Source: Clostridia bacterium (lineage in GTDB: Bacteria; Bacillota; Clostridia; Oscillospirales; Acutalibacteraceae). Taken from it: 5,248 nucleotides of DNA. Position 1 is the stretch's first letter. Every line of letters starts with the position of its first letter. The stretch lies in the NCBI GenBank assembly GCA_900768035.1, contig CAAGBH010000069.1, positions 1 to 5,248 on the forward strand, given 5' to 3'. The notes under the pieces were generated by a model, which was not told the origin of the DNA, ran no database searches, and saw nothing but the letters and a program-made list of their open reading frames with translations. The position numbers and the translations under genes were made by a program. Positions 1-5,248 of the stretch are shown piece after piece.

Positions 1-471
1 GCACGCCTTGGTAAAAACCACACAATTATTTTATCGTCACATATTTTATCTGAAATACAGGCGGTTTGTAAGCGTGTAATTATTATAAACAAAGGACAGA
101 TTATTGCGGACGATACACCCGATAATCTTTCAAATCAACTTTCAAGCGACCAGTCGCTTGTTGCTCGTATTGTGTGTGCAGAAAATGATATGCTTGATGC
201 ACTTTCAACCGTTAAGGGTGTTAAATCAGTAATGTCACTCGGTTGTAAAGAACAGGGAAGTTTTGATTTCCTTATTGAGCCCGAAGCATCTTGCGATGTC
301 CGTGCCGAAGTGTTCGCCCGTGTGGCTTCAAGGGGTAAGACTTTACTTTCTCTCACAAGCAACAAAGTATCGCTTGAACAGATTTTCTTACGCCTTACAG
401 AAGCGGGAAGTTATGAAGAAGCAAGACGCCTTTTAGGCTTTAATGATGAAGAAATTAAGGAGGAAGAATAA
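1..471 (+). CDS. ABC transporter ATP-binding protein, GldA/ABC-2 type (3' part only)
   Basis: The reading frame is open from the first base to TAA 469-471, giving 156 residues of a protein that begins upstream of the window. Visible residues 8-20 (TIILSSHILSEIQ) contain the switch or H-loop histidine (His14, bases 40-42), followed by the end of the nucleotide-binding domain (RVIIINKGQIIADDTP). The Walker A, Q-loop, signature and Walker B motifs must lie upstream. After about residue 48 comes a roughly 100-residue C-terminal extension ending LEQIFLRLTEAG, the pattern seen at the end of ABC-2-type exporter ATPases (DUF4162-like). It should hydrolyse ATP in the cytoplasm to drive the permease encoded next, whose ATG overlaps this stop codon by one base (TAATG). 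An internal ATG at 190 is not a sensible start, because conserved ATPase sequence lies in frame upstream. The assignment to ABC ATPases is firm; the GldA-like subtype is inferred from the neighbours. Confidence 0.92.
   Translation, partial: ARLGKNHTIILSSHILSEIQAVCKRVIIINKGQIIADDTPDNLSNQLSSDQSLVARIVCAENDMLDALSTVKGVKSVMSLGCKEQGSFDFLIEPEASCDVRAEVFARVASRGKTLLSLTSNKVSLEQIFLRLTEAGSYEEARRLLGFNDEEIKEEE
457..463 (+). promoter_or_regulatory. Ribosome binding site of the ABC-2 permease gene
   Basis: AAGGAGG lies inside the last codons of the ATPase gene, seven bases before ATG 471. It supports that start and a tightly coupled ATPase-permease pair. Confidence 0.85.
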
Positions 472-1172
472 TGAGCGCAATATTTAAAAGAGAATTTAAA
501 TCATATTTTTCAACTCCGATTGGCTATATTGTTTTAGCCGCTTTCTATTTCTTTTTAGGGCTTTATTTTTCGATGATATTCGGTTACGGAAGCCCTGAAG
601 TTAATATGGTTATAACCACAATGGTATCGGTTGTTATATTTGTAATGCCTGTTATTACTATGCGCCTTATGAGTGAAGATAGACGCCAAAAGGTTGACCA
701 AGCGTTATTTACAGCGCCCGTTAGTTTAACTTCGGTTGTTTTAGGTAAATTCTTCGCTGCATTGGCAGTTTTTGCCTTAGGCTTTGCACCGACAGTTATT
801 TTTGAAATAATTGTTTTGTCATTCGTTCAGGTTAATATTATTTCATTTATATATGCTTTTCTTGGTATGTTGCTTTTAGGCTCGGCACTTATTGCTATCG
901 GTATGTTTATTTCTTCTTTGACCGAAAGTTCGGTTGTTTCTGCTATACTTACTTTGGTTATCAATATTTTGGTGCTTTATATGTCAAGTTTTGCAGAAAT
1001 GATTAAGGTTGAATGGATTTCAAAAATTATTGAAAAATTGGCATTTATAAATGTTTTCCAAAATTTTGGCGAAAATGTTTTTGCCGTTACAGATATAGTT
1101 TACTTTTTGAGCATCACCGCAGTATTCTTATTCCTCTGCGTTCGTTCGCTTGAAAAGAGAAGATGGGCTTAA
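471..1172 (+). CDS. ABC-2 type transporter permease, GldF-like
   Basis: This 233-residue integral membrane protein is the likely channel subunit for the ATPase encoded just upstream. About six hydrophobic segments are visible, near residues 18-38, 45-67, 94-118, 123-148, 154-172 and 207-225. The cytoplasmic stretch between segments 2 and 3 (MRLMSEDRRQKVDQALFTAP, residues 64-83, then VSLTSVVLGKF) matches the E-x-R-x-x-x-x-x-x-x-L-x-x-x-P-V pattern of ABC-2/GldF permeases that precedes the third helix. The N-terminal FKREFKSYFSTPIGYI is also typical of the family. Length is near the 230-260 usual for these half-size permeases, so it probably acts as a dimer. The start is supported by AAGGAGG seven bases upstream and the one-base overlap with the ATPase stop. 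The C-terminus is basic (RSLEKRRWA), consistent with a cytoplasmic end. The substrate cannot be read from the sequence. Confidence 0.9.
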   Translation: MSAIFKREFKSYFSTPIGYIVLAAFYFFLGLYFSMIFGYGSPEVNMVITTMVSVVIFVMPVITMRLMSEDRRQKVDQALFTAPVSLTSVVLGKFFAALAVFALGFAPTVIFEIIVLSFVQVNIISFIYAFLGMLLLGSALIAIGMFISSLTESSVVSAILTLVINILVLYMSSFAEMIKVEWISKIIEKLAFINVFQNFGENVFAVTDIVYFLSITAVFLFLCVRSLEKRRWA

Positions 1173-1178
1173 AGGAGG
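1171..1178 (+). promoter_or_regulatory. Ribosome binding site that sets the GldG-family start
   Basis: AAAGGAGG begins on the last bases of the permease stop codon (TAA 1170-1172) and stands eight bases before ATG 1187. It lies downstream of the alternative in-frame ATG 1163, so it can serve only the later start. This moves the start of the GldG-family protein 24 bases downstream of the longest open frame. Confidence 0.88.
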
Positions 1179-1186
1179 TATTTAAA

Positions 1187-2836
1187 ATGGAAGAAAATAA
1201 AAATATAAATCCCGAAACCCAATCGGAAGAAACACAGGTTACACAAGTGAAGAAAAAGAAAATAAACTTCAAACTTCCAAAATTCAAGAAGACTAAACTT
1301 CTTAAAAACCAAGCGCTATTTAAACGTGGCGGTTATTCAATCGCTATTACGGCGGCAGTTTTAGCAGGTGTTATTATTGTTAATATACTTTTAAATGCAT
1401 TGGCTGACCGTTTTGTGCTTGAATTTGATATGTCTTCAGATAAGGTTAATTCAATCAGCGAAGAAAATGTTGAATACATTAAAAATCTTGACAGCGAAGT
1501 AAATATCATAATGTGTGCTAAAGCAGAGGATTATGCAGGCACATATATGTCATACTATGCTCAGCAATATGGTATTACTGAGGATTACACAGATTATTAT
1601 AAACAGACCATCAGTTTGATGGATAAATACGATAATTATAACGATAAAATCAAGATCACCTATATGGACACACAGGATTCTTCGTTTGGTGAAATTACTG
1701 CTAAATATACAAACGAGACCTTGAACTACGGTGACATTATTGTTACCGCAAAGGTGAACGGCAATGAGCGTTATAAAATCGTAGGTTTTAAAGATATTTA
1801 TTCAATAAGCGAAGACGATACTTATGCCGCTTACGGATATTCAACAAGCACCATTTCAGGCAACAATATCGAAACTGCGCTTACAAGCGCTATCGCTTAT
1901 GTTACAAGCAGTGAAGTTAAAAAAGTGGCTTTGATTACAGGTCATTCAAAAGAAGACTACACCGAAACTTATCAGGCGCTTCTTAAGACAAACAACTATG
2001 AAATAGACGTTATTTCAGATGTGCTTATTAATAAGATTTCGAACGATTATGACGCTGTATTTATCGTGGCACCGACCGTTGACTTTAAGGCAAGCGAACT
2101 TGATGCATTATCAGAATTTCTTGATAACGGTTCGATGTTAGATAAAGGCTTAGTTTTGTTTGCAGATGCTACTGCGCCTTATCTTGAAAATCTTTATTCT
2201 TTCCTCTCTCAATGGGGAATCAATGTTGACGAAGGCATATTGTTTGAAACAAATGAAAGTTATCATATTCCTGATGAACCGACATCAATGATTTCTGCAC
2301 CTGCATCTGACGATGAAATGTTAAACGGTATGCAGTATGCTATCACAGGATATAATGTGCCTTTAAGTCCTGCTTTTGAAAGCGAAGGCACAACTAAGGT
2401 GACAACATTATTTGCTACTTTTGATAGCGTTGTTAATGCTCCTGTTGGTACTTCAAACGATTGGAAAGGTGCCTCAAGTCACGATAAATCTTCTTATGCT
2501 ACTGTTATTAAGAGCACAAAGAGCGGTTATGATGATGACAACAACAAGATTGAAAGCAATGTGATTGTATTCAGCAGTTTTGAGTTTATCTATTCTGAAT
2601 ACAACGAATATTCAGGTGTTTCGAATAAGAATATGTCGCTTGCTGCTGCTGAGCGTGCGGTAAGAGCAGAGAACACAGGAATTTCTTTCATTTCTAAAAC
2701 AATAACAAATGAAAGTTTCAGCGATGCCGTAACACAGACTTCTTCAAATATTATCACCATAATATTTATGATTTTATTACCGATTACGGTTATTGTGGCA
2801 GGTATTTATGTTTATATCAGGAGAAAGAATTCATAA
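1187..2836 (+). CDS. GldG-family ABC transporter auxiliary protein (ABC_transp_aux)
   Basis: The start is ATG 1187 (549 residues). An in-frame ATG at 1163 lies inside the permease gene and has no comparable ribosome binding site. The N-terminus is cytoplasmic and lysine-rich (about residues 22-47), followed by a membrane helix (about 50-70). The segment from residue 79 (EFDMSSDKVNSISEENVEYI, then KNLDSEVNI) matches the opening of GldG-family domains, where a bilayer-exit strand leads into D-x-(S/T)-x-x-K-x-x-S-(I/L)-S followed by a helix. A second hallmark, KKVALITGHSKE with Gly252-His253, resembles the family's V-x-x-x-x-G-H motif. The large middle part (about 71-521) should lie outside the membrane; a second helix (about 522-544) and the basic tail RRKNS return to the cytoplasm. 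It probably partners the upstream ATPase and permease. GldG is an accessory subunit of a gliding-associated ABC system in Bacteroidetes and carries the GIFT-type fold shared with IFT52. Its role in Firmicutes is unknown. It overlaps the next gene by one base. Confidence 0.88.
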   Translation: MEENKNINPETQSEETQVTQVKKKKINFKLPKFKKTKLLKNQALFKRGGYSIAITAAVLAGVIIVNILLNALADRFVLEFDMSSDKVNSISEENVEYIKNLDSEVNIIMCAKAEDYAGTYMSYYAQQYGITEDYTDYYKQTISLMDKYDNYNDKIKITYMDTQDSSFGEITAKYTNETLNYGDIIVTAKVNGNERYKIVGFKDIYSISEDDTYAAYGYSTSTISGNNIETALTSAIAYVTSSEVKKVALITGHSKEDYTETYQALLKTNNYEIDVISDVLINKISNDYDAVFIVAPTVDFKASELDALSEFLDNGSMLDKGLVLFADATAPYLENLYSFLSQWGINVDEGILFETNESYHIPDEPTSMISAPASDDEMLNGMQYAITGYNVPLSPAFESEGTTKVTTLFATFDSVVNAPVGTSNDWKGASSHDKSSYATVIKSTKSGYDDDNNKIESNVIVFSSFEFIYSEYNEYSGVSNKNMSLAAAERAVRAENTGISFISKTITNESFSDAVTQTSSNIITIIFMILLPITVIVAGIYVYIRRKNS

Positions 2837-4380
2837 TGAACGATTTACCAAAAAATCAAAATGAGCAAGAGTTGGAAGAAACCTCTACGGTTTTTTCCAA
2901 CCCTCAAGAGCACGAACATAAAGTAACTAAAAATCAGAATAAAAAGAGACTTAAAATTATTATTTCTTCCGTTTTGGCAGTAGCGGTACTTTTGGGCGGA
3001 ACTTTTGCGGTTATAAAACTTATTCCCGAAAAAGAAGACCCAACCGCACCGAAAATCGAAGAAATAACCGTTTTGGATATCAAGACTGATGATATAAAAG
3101 AAGTTACTGTGGAAAACAAAAACGGAACTTTTAAATTGACTTCCAAACAAATTAAAGAAGATGACGAGACCACAACTGTCTGGCTTTTGGACGGATATGA
3201 TGCTGAACTTACTGACAGTTATTCTATTGAAAATATAGTTTCTAATATGGCTTCAGTTTCGGCAATAAGGGAAATCACCTCGAAATCCTCTAAGGACTGC
3301 GGTTTGGAAAAACCTGCGGTTAAAGCGGTTATCAAGACCAAGGATAAAAACATAACATTAGATGTAGGAAGTAAATCGCTTGATAACAGCGGTGTATATG
3401 TCAAGGTGTCGACCGATAACAAGATTTATCTTGTGGCAGATACTCTTGACGAAACTCTGACATTTAAGGCGCTTGATATGGCTAACACCGATGCCATACC
3501 CGCATTGGATATTTCGGAAAAATATTCGGAATATTATCAGGAAGATTCACTTGCAAGTTTTGACAGTCTTACTGTAACAGGTGTTAATTTCCCGCAAAAA
3601 CTTATTATAGTTCAAAACGATGAGGAAACGTCAAAGTTTTTACCGTATACTGTGACTTCGCCTATGAAGCGTAGTGCGGAAAACGTTGACAGTATTTTTG
3701 AAGTGTTTAAAACAGGTATAACCGTAACTGGTGCATATTCTTTCGATACTTCGGTTAAGACATTAACTAATTTAGGATTTAAGAGTCCTGACTTCGCAAT
3801 AACTGCTAAGTTTGGTGATTATGAATATACTTACAAATTCAAAAAACAGTCTGACGGAGATTATGCAGTTATTGGTACTGACAGTAAGATGGTTAAAAAG
3901 ATTGCTCTTTCTGACTATGCTTTCCTTGAATATAAGGCAAGTAATTTTTATTCAAGTGTTGTCTTCTTAGAGTCAATCGACACAGTTTCAAATTTAACCA
4001 TAAAGGACGGCAATAAAACCTGCAGTTTTGATATTAAGGCAAATCCTGATAAGGAAGACGAAGATAACAAATATATTATTAATTATAATGGTAAAAAGAT
4101 TGCTTCTTCTCAGTTCCAGAGTTTTTATCAGTTATTTCTATCCCTTTCCAGCACTGATTTTACAATAGATAATATAAATCAAAAACCCGAAGTTTCTATC
4201 ACTGTTAAATATAATGATAAGAAACCAACTAACACTATTGAATTTGTTAAGGTTAATGCTATTAATTATCAGTATTCGATAGACGGTATGGAAATGGGTA
4301 AAGTAAGTTCTTCGCAGGTTAAAAAACTATTGAGAAGTGTTGAAAAACTTATTTCTGGTGAAGAAATTGTTGTAAATTAA
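2836..4380 (+). CDS. DUF4340 domain-containing membrane-anchored protein
   Basis: This 514-residue protein has a polar, basic cytoplasmic tail (residues 1-39), one membrane anchor (about 40-61) and a large extracytoplasmic region. The extracytoplasmic part starts EEITVLDIKTDDIKEVTVEN and goes on to a tryptophan-containing strand (VWLLDGYDAEL, 115-125), a short helix (IENIVSNMASV), then CGLEKPAVKAVIKT and a strand pair ending KIYLVADTLDET. This is the DUF4340 layout, in which L-x-x-P precedes a beta hairpin. The same pattern recurs twice more: residues about 240-367, with LGFKSPDFAITAKF, and about 378-507, with INQKPEVSITVKY. The protein thus looks like three tandem units of roughly 130 residues. 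ATG 2836 overlaps the GldG-family stop (TAATG), with AGGAG at 2819-2823 as a somewhat distant ribosome binding site, so translation is probably coupled. DUF4340 proteins commonly follow gldF/gldG-type genes; their biochemical role is unknown. It is the last gene of the operon. Confidence 0.85.
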   Translation: MNDLPKNQNEQELEETSTVFSNPQEHEHKVTKNQNKKRLKIIISSVLAVAVLLGGTFAVIKLIPEKEDPTAPKIEEITVLDIKTDDIKEVTVENKNGTFKLTSKQIKEDDETTTVWLLDGYDAELTDSYSIENIVSNMASVSAIREITSKSSKDCGLEKPAVKAVIKTKDKNITLDVGSKSLDNSGVYVKVSTDNKIYLVADTLDETLTFKALDMANTDAIPALDISEKYSEYYQEDSLASFDSLTVTGVNFPQKLIIVQNDEETSKFLPYTVTSPMKRSAENVDSIFEVFKTGITVTGAYSFDTSVKTLTNLGFKSPDFAITAKFGDYEYTYKFKKQSDGDYAVIGTDSKMVKKIALSDYAFLEYKASNFYSSVVFLESIDTVSNLTIKDGNKTCSFDIKANPDKEDEDNKYIINYNGKKIASSQFQSFYQLFLSLSSTDFTIDNINQKPEVSITVKYNDKKPTNTIEFVKVNAINYQYSIDGMEMGKVSSSQVKKLLRSVEKLISGEEIVVN

Positions 4381-4424
4381 TTTTTTAATTTTAAAAAATT
4401 TTACTTACGAAAAATATTTTCATT

Positions 4425-4433
4425 TGTTATAAT
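4425..4433 (+). promoter_or_regulatory. Extended -10 promoter for the CarD-like gene
   Basis: TGTTATAAT is a perfect TGn extended -10 element joined to a consensus TATAAT (4428-4433). The -35 region at the usual distance (TTACGA, 4405-4410) matches the consensus poorly (3 of 6), as is common when TGn is present. The bases around it are A/T tracts that could help as an UP-like element. Transcription would begin near 4439-4442, almost exactly at the left arm of the hairpin at 4444-4486. A short dyad, GAAAA-ATA-TTTTC (4409-4421), lies in the spacer and might be an operator, but could equally arise by chance in such AT-rich DNA. Confidence 0.7.
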
Positions 4434-4443
4434 TAAATAGCAG

Positions 4444-4488
4444 AAAAGTTGTTCTGTACTGAAAATTTAGTTACAGAACAACTTTTTT
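4444..4488 (+). terminator. Perfect 15-bp hairpin with T-run: operon terminator and/or CarD leader attenuator
   Basis: The left arm AAAAGTTGTTCTGTA (4444-4458) pairs without mismatch to TACAGAACAACTTTT (4472-4486). The loop is 13 bases and can extend the stem by two pairs with one bulge. A run of six T (4483-4488) overlaps the right arm, which is the form of a rho-independent terminator. It lies 64 bases after the DUF4340 stop and so can end the upstream operon. It also lies downstream of the extended -10 promoter at 4425-4433 and only 12 bases before the ribosome binding site of the CarD-like gene. Transcripts from that promoter must therefore pass it, starting with the hairpin at their 5' end. 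Confidence 0.8.
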
Positions 4489-4499
4489 AATATTATGGC

Positions 4500-4506
4500 A
4501 GGTGAT
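4500..4506 (+). promoter_or_regulatory. Ribosome binding site that selects GTG 4510
   Basis: AGGTGAT is a seven-base match to the AGGTGATC end of the ideal Shine-Dalgarno sequence (complement of the 16S rRNA 3' end), with its GG pair seven bases before GTG 4510. The earlier in-frame ATG 4495 has only T/A-rich terminator sequence before it and no ribosome binding site, so GTG 4510 is the better start. Confidence 0.75.
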
Positions 4507-4509
4507 TTT

Positions 4510-5007
4510 GTGTTTAAAATAGGCGATAAGGTGGTATACGGTCAAACAGGTGTCTGTGTAATAACTGATATTTGCGAAAAAGAGTTTATACGTAACAAAA
4601 AGAATAAATATTATGTTCTATCTCCGCTCACACTCTCTAATAACGTGATTTATGCGCCTGTAGAAGATTCTAAGGTTTTTATGCGTCACATTATCACTAA
4701 AGAACAAGCGGATGATTTGATAAACAGTATACCTGAAATTGTGGAGAATATGGAAAAAACGCTTGAGTCGGATAAAGACGGATATCGTGAGGAAATCAAT
4801 AACCACACGCTTTCGGGATTGGTTGAAATAACAACTCATATTTATGCCAAGAAAAAAGAATGTTCTGCTCTTAAAAAACGGCTTAATGCAGTTGATGAAA
4901 AGTATATGAAAATTGCGGAAAATCTGCTTTTGGGTGAACTTTCAGAGGTTTTAGAAATTCCGTTTGAGGAAGTTCCAAAATATATAGCAAAAAAGATTGA
5001 CAAATAA
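4510..5007 (+). CDS. CarD/CdnL-family RNA polymerase-binding transcriptional regulator
   Basis: From GTG 4510 the protein has 165 residues and begins MFKIGDKVVYGQTGVCVITD, the standard CarD/CdnL N-terminus. This is the RNA-polymerase-interacting domain (about residues 1-60, beta-rich, related to the RNAP-binding domain of Mfd/TRCF), which contacts the beta subunit. The C-terminal half (about 70-165) is helical. It contains Y-A-K-K-K-E, then A-V-D-E-K-Y, then A-E-N-L-L-L-G-E-L, and ends with I-P-F-E-E-V-P-K-Y-I, the usual order of the CarD DNA-binding helical domain. Family members such as those of Mycobacterium and Thermus stabilise open promoter complexes; roles in Clostridia are less well defined. 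The protein contains no tryptophan, so it lacks the Trp wedge of mycobacterial CarD. The longer ATG 4495 start would add MAGDF without a ribosome binding site. It has its own extended -10 promoter and hairpin leader upstream and a strong terminator downstream, so it is probably monocistronic. Confidence 0.9.
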   Translation: MFKIGDKVVYGQTGVCVITDICEKEFIRNKKNKYYVLSPLTLSNNVIYAPVEDSKVFMRHIITKEQADDLINSIPEIVENMEKTLESDKDGYREEINNHTLSGLVEITTHIYAKKKECSALKKRLNAVDEKYMKIAENLLLGELSEVLEIPFEEVPKYIAKKIDK

Positions 5008-5023
5008 AAAAATACACAAAGCG

Positions 5024-5040
5024 TTAGGGTCGTACCCTAA
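5024..5040. repeat. Perfect 7-3-7 inverted repeat near the recombinase end
   Basis: TTAGGGT-CGT-ACCCTAA is a perfect 7-bp dyad with a 3-base centre, 17 bases after the CarD-like stop codon. It has no T-run after it (AAGGAC follows) and a three-base loop, so it is unlikely to be a terminator. Its form suits a protein binding site. Given its place beside the recombinase tail, it could be part of an attachment site or a recombinase or regulator operator; this is inference. Confidence 0.7.
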
Positions 5041-5063
5041 AGGACAGTTCTTTCGCAGGATAT

Positions 5064-5092
5064 GGCATAGCCCACACGGGCTATGCCTTTTT
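5064..5092 (+). terminator. Rho-independent terminator after the CarD-like gene
   Basis: GGCATAGCCC (5064-5073) pairs perfectly with GGGCTATGCC (5078-5087) across an ACAC loop, followed by TTTTT (5088-5092) and further T-rich sequence. The T-run is only on the + strand side. On the - strand the hairpin is followed by ATATCC, so it should stop transcripts coming from the CarD-like gene and act poorly for the recombinase gene. It is more GC-rich than the rest of the window and may belong to the mobile element rather than the host. Confidence 0.88.
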
Positions 5093-5099
5093 CCTTTAT

Positions 5100-5248
5100 T
5101 TAAGCGGATTTCAGCGGCTTTTCTCGCATTTCTTCCATTGCCGCAATCAGTTCTTCTTCGGTAGGAATATTGATAATTCCAATCGCAGTAAAGTAAATAT
5201 CGATGCGAACATGCTTGTGGCCGTGTTCATCTTTCGTACTGTTATGAA
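5100..5248 (-). CDS. Large serine recombinase, DUF4368-type C-terminus (3' end only)
   Basis: On the - strand the last 49 codons of a gene run from the window edge to a TAA at 5102-5100. They read HNSTKDEHGHKHVRIDIYFT and continue AIGIINIPTEEEL to the end EEMREKPLKSA. The D-x-x-G-x-x-x-x-(R/K)-I-D-I-Y-(F/Y) element followed by a short acidic helix is the usual close of TnpX/TndX-like large serine recombinases with a DUF4368 tail. These enzymes catalyse excision and integration of Tn4451/Tn5397-type elements and many gut Firmicute integrative elements. The catalytic serine domain and the zinc-ribbon and coiled-coil parts lie beyond the window. A hand count gives about 41% G+C for this stretch, slightly above nearby host genes. 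The gene converges on the CarD-like gene. Identification rests on a short fragment and on recalled family pattern; another mobilome protein with the same tail is possible. Confidence 0.7.
   Translation of the reverse strand, partial: HNSTKDEHGHKHVRIDIYFTAIGIINIPTEEELIAAMEEMREKPLKSA

Larger units (their letters stand above)
5008..5099. other. Intergenic junction, probable attachment region of a mobile element
   Basis: This 92-bp gap separates the CarD-like gene from the converging tail of a probable large serine recombinase. In Tn4451/Tn5397-like elements the recombinase gene sits at one end with its 3' end facing the boundary, so the chromosome/element junction is expected in or near this gap. 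It contains a perfect dyad (5024-5040) and a terminator (5064-5092). The exact crossover cannot be placed, because the other element end is not in the window. Confidence 0.45.

Noticed and set aside
172..471. A separate small gene covering only the C-terminal part of the ABC ATPase
   Set aside because: The same frame is open to position 1 and contains the H-loop SSH motif upstream, so this is the tail of a longer ATPase cut by the window edge.
1163..1186. Alternative ATG 1163 start adding eight residues to the GldG-family protein
   Set aside because: It lies within the permease gene with no good ribosome binding site, whereas AAAGGAGG at 1171-1178 is ideally placed for ATG 1187 and gives a natural polar N-terminus.
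2845..3173. Two antisense open frames opposite the start of the DUF4340 gene
   Set aside because: They are phenylalanine- or serine-rich shadows of lysine- and glutamate-rich coding sequence, with no recognisable domain and no convincing ribosome binding site.
4381..4398. AT-only palindrome TTTTTTAATTTTAAAAAA just after the DUF4340 stop
   Set aside because: It has no GC pairs and is expected by chance in such AT-rich sequence; the hairpin at 4444-4486 is a far better terminator.
4488..4493. TAATAT as a -10 element immediately before the CarD-like gene
   Set aside because: It has only a partial consensus match, no good -35, and would place the transcript start at or inside the ribosome binding site; TGTTATAAT upstream is much stronger.
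4618..4839. Antisense open frame within the CarD-like gene
   Set aside because: It is a basic, low-information translation opposite a well-conserved gene, with no support of its own.
1..5248. CRISPR array, tRNA or rRNA genes, insertion sequence
   Set aside because: No regularly spaced repeats, no cloverleaf-like or rRNA-like sequence, and no transposase other than the recombinase tail were seen on either strand.

Overview
The window looks like a chromosomal segment of a low-GC, anaerobic-type Firmicute (Clostridia, Oscillospiraceae/Ruminococcus-like). This rests on AT-rich coding sequence, strong AAGGAGG-type ribosome binding sites, one-base stop/start overlaps, a CarD-family RNA polymerase regulator of the clostridial type, and the tail of a recombinase type common in gut Firmicutes. 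This is a judgement from protein style, not a database match.

Positions 1-4380 hold a compact four-gene operon on the + strand: the 3' end of an ABC-transporter ATPase (5' end outside the window), a six-helix ABC-2/GldF-like permease, a GldG-family auxiliary protein (true start probably ATG 1187), and a DUF4340 membrane-anchored protein. The spacings are TAATG overlap, 14 bp and TAATG overlap. The parts fit together as one membrane complex: the cytoplasmic ATPase drives the permease, while GldG and the DUF4340 protein put large domains outside the membrane. The set resembles the GldA-GldF-GldG machinery first described in gliding Bacteroidetes, but the host looks like a Firmicute, where the substrate and purpose are unknown.

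Positions 4381-4509 are a short regulatory spacer. It holds an extended -10 promoter (TGTTATAAT), a perfect 15-bp hairpin followed by a T-run, and a Shine-Dalgarno sequence that lies inside the apparent coding region and points to GTG 4510 as the true start of the next gene. Any transcript from this promoter meets the terminator-like hairpin within a few bases of its 5' end, which is the most unusual regulatory arrangement in the window.

Positions 4510-5007 encode a CarD/CdnL-like RNA polymerase-binding protein of 165 residues. Positions 5008-5099 hold a perfect 7-3-7 dyad and a strong rho-independent terminator for + strand transcripts. Positions 5100-5248, on the - strand, are the last 49 codons of what looks like a large serine recombinase with a DUF4368-type C-terminus. 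The right edge is therefore probably the end of an integrated mobile element lying just downstream of the carD-like gene, with the attachment site somewhere in 5008-5099. I found no RNA genes, CRISPR array or insertion sequence. No wholly new defence-type system is evident; the points most worth following up are the carD leader, the role of the gld-like complex, and the element junction.
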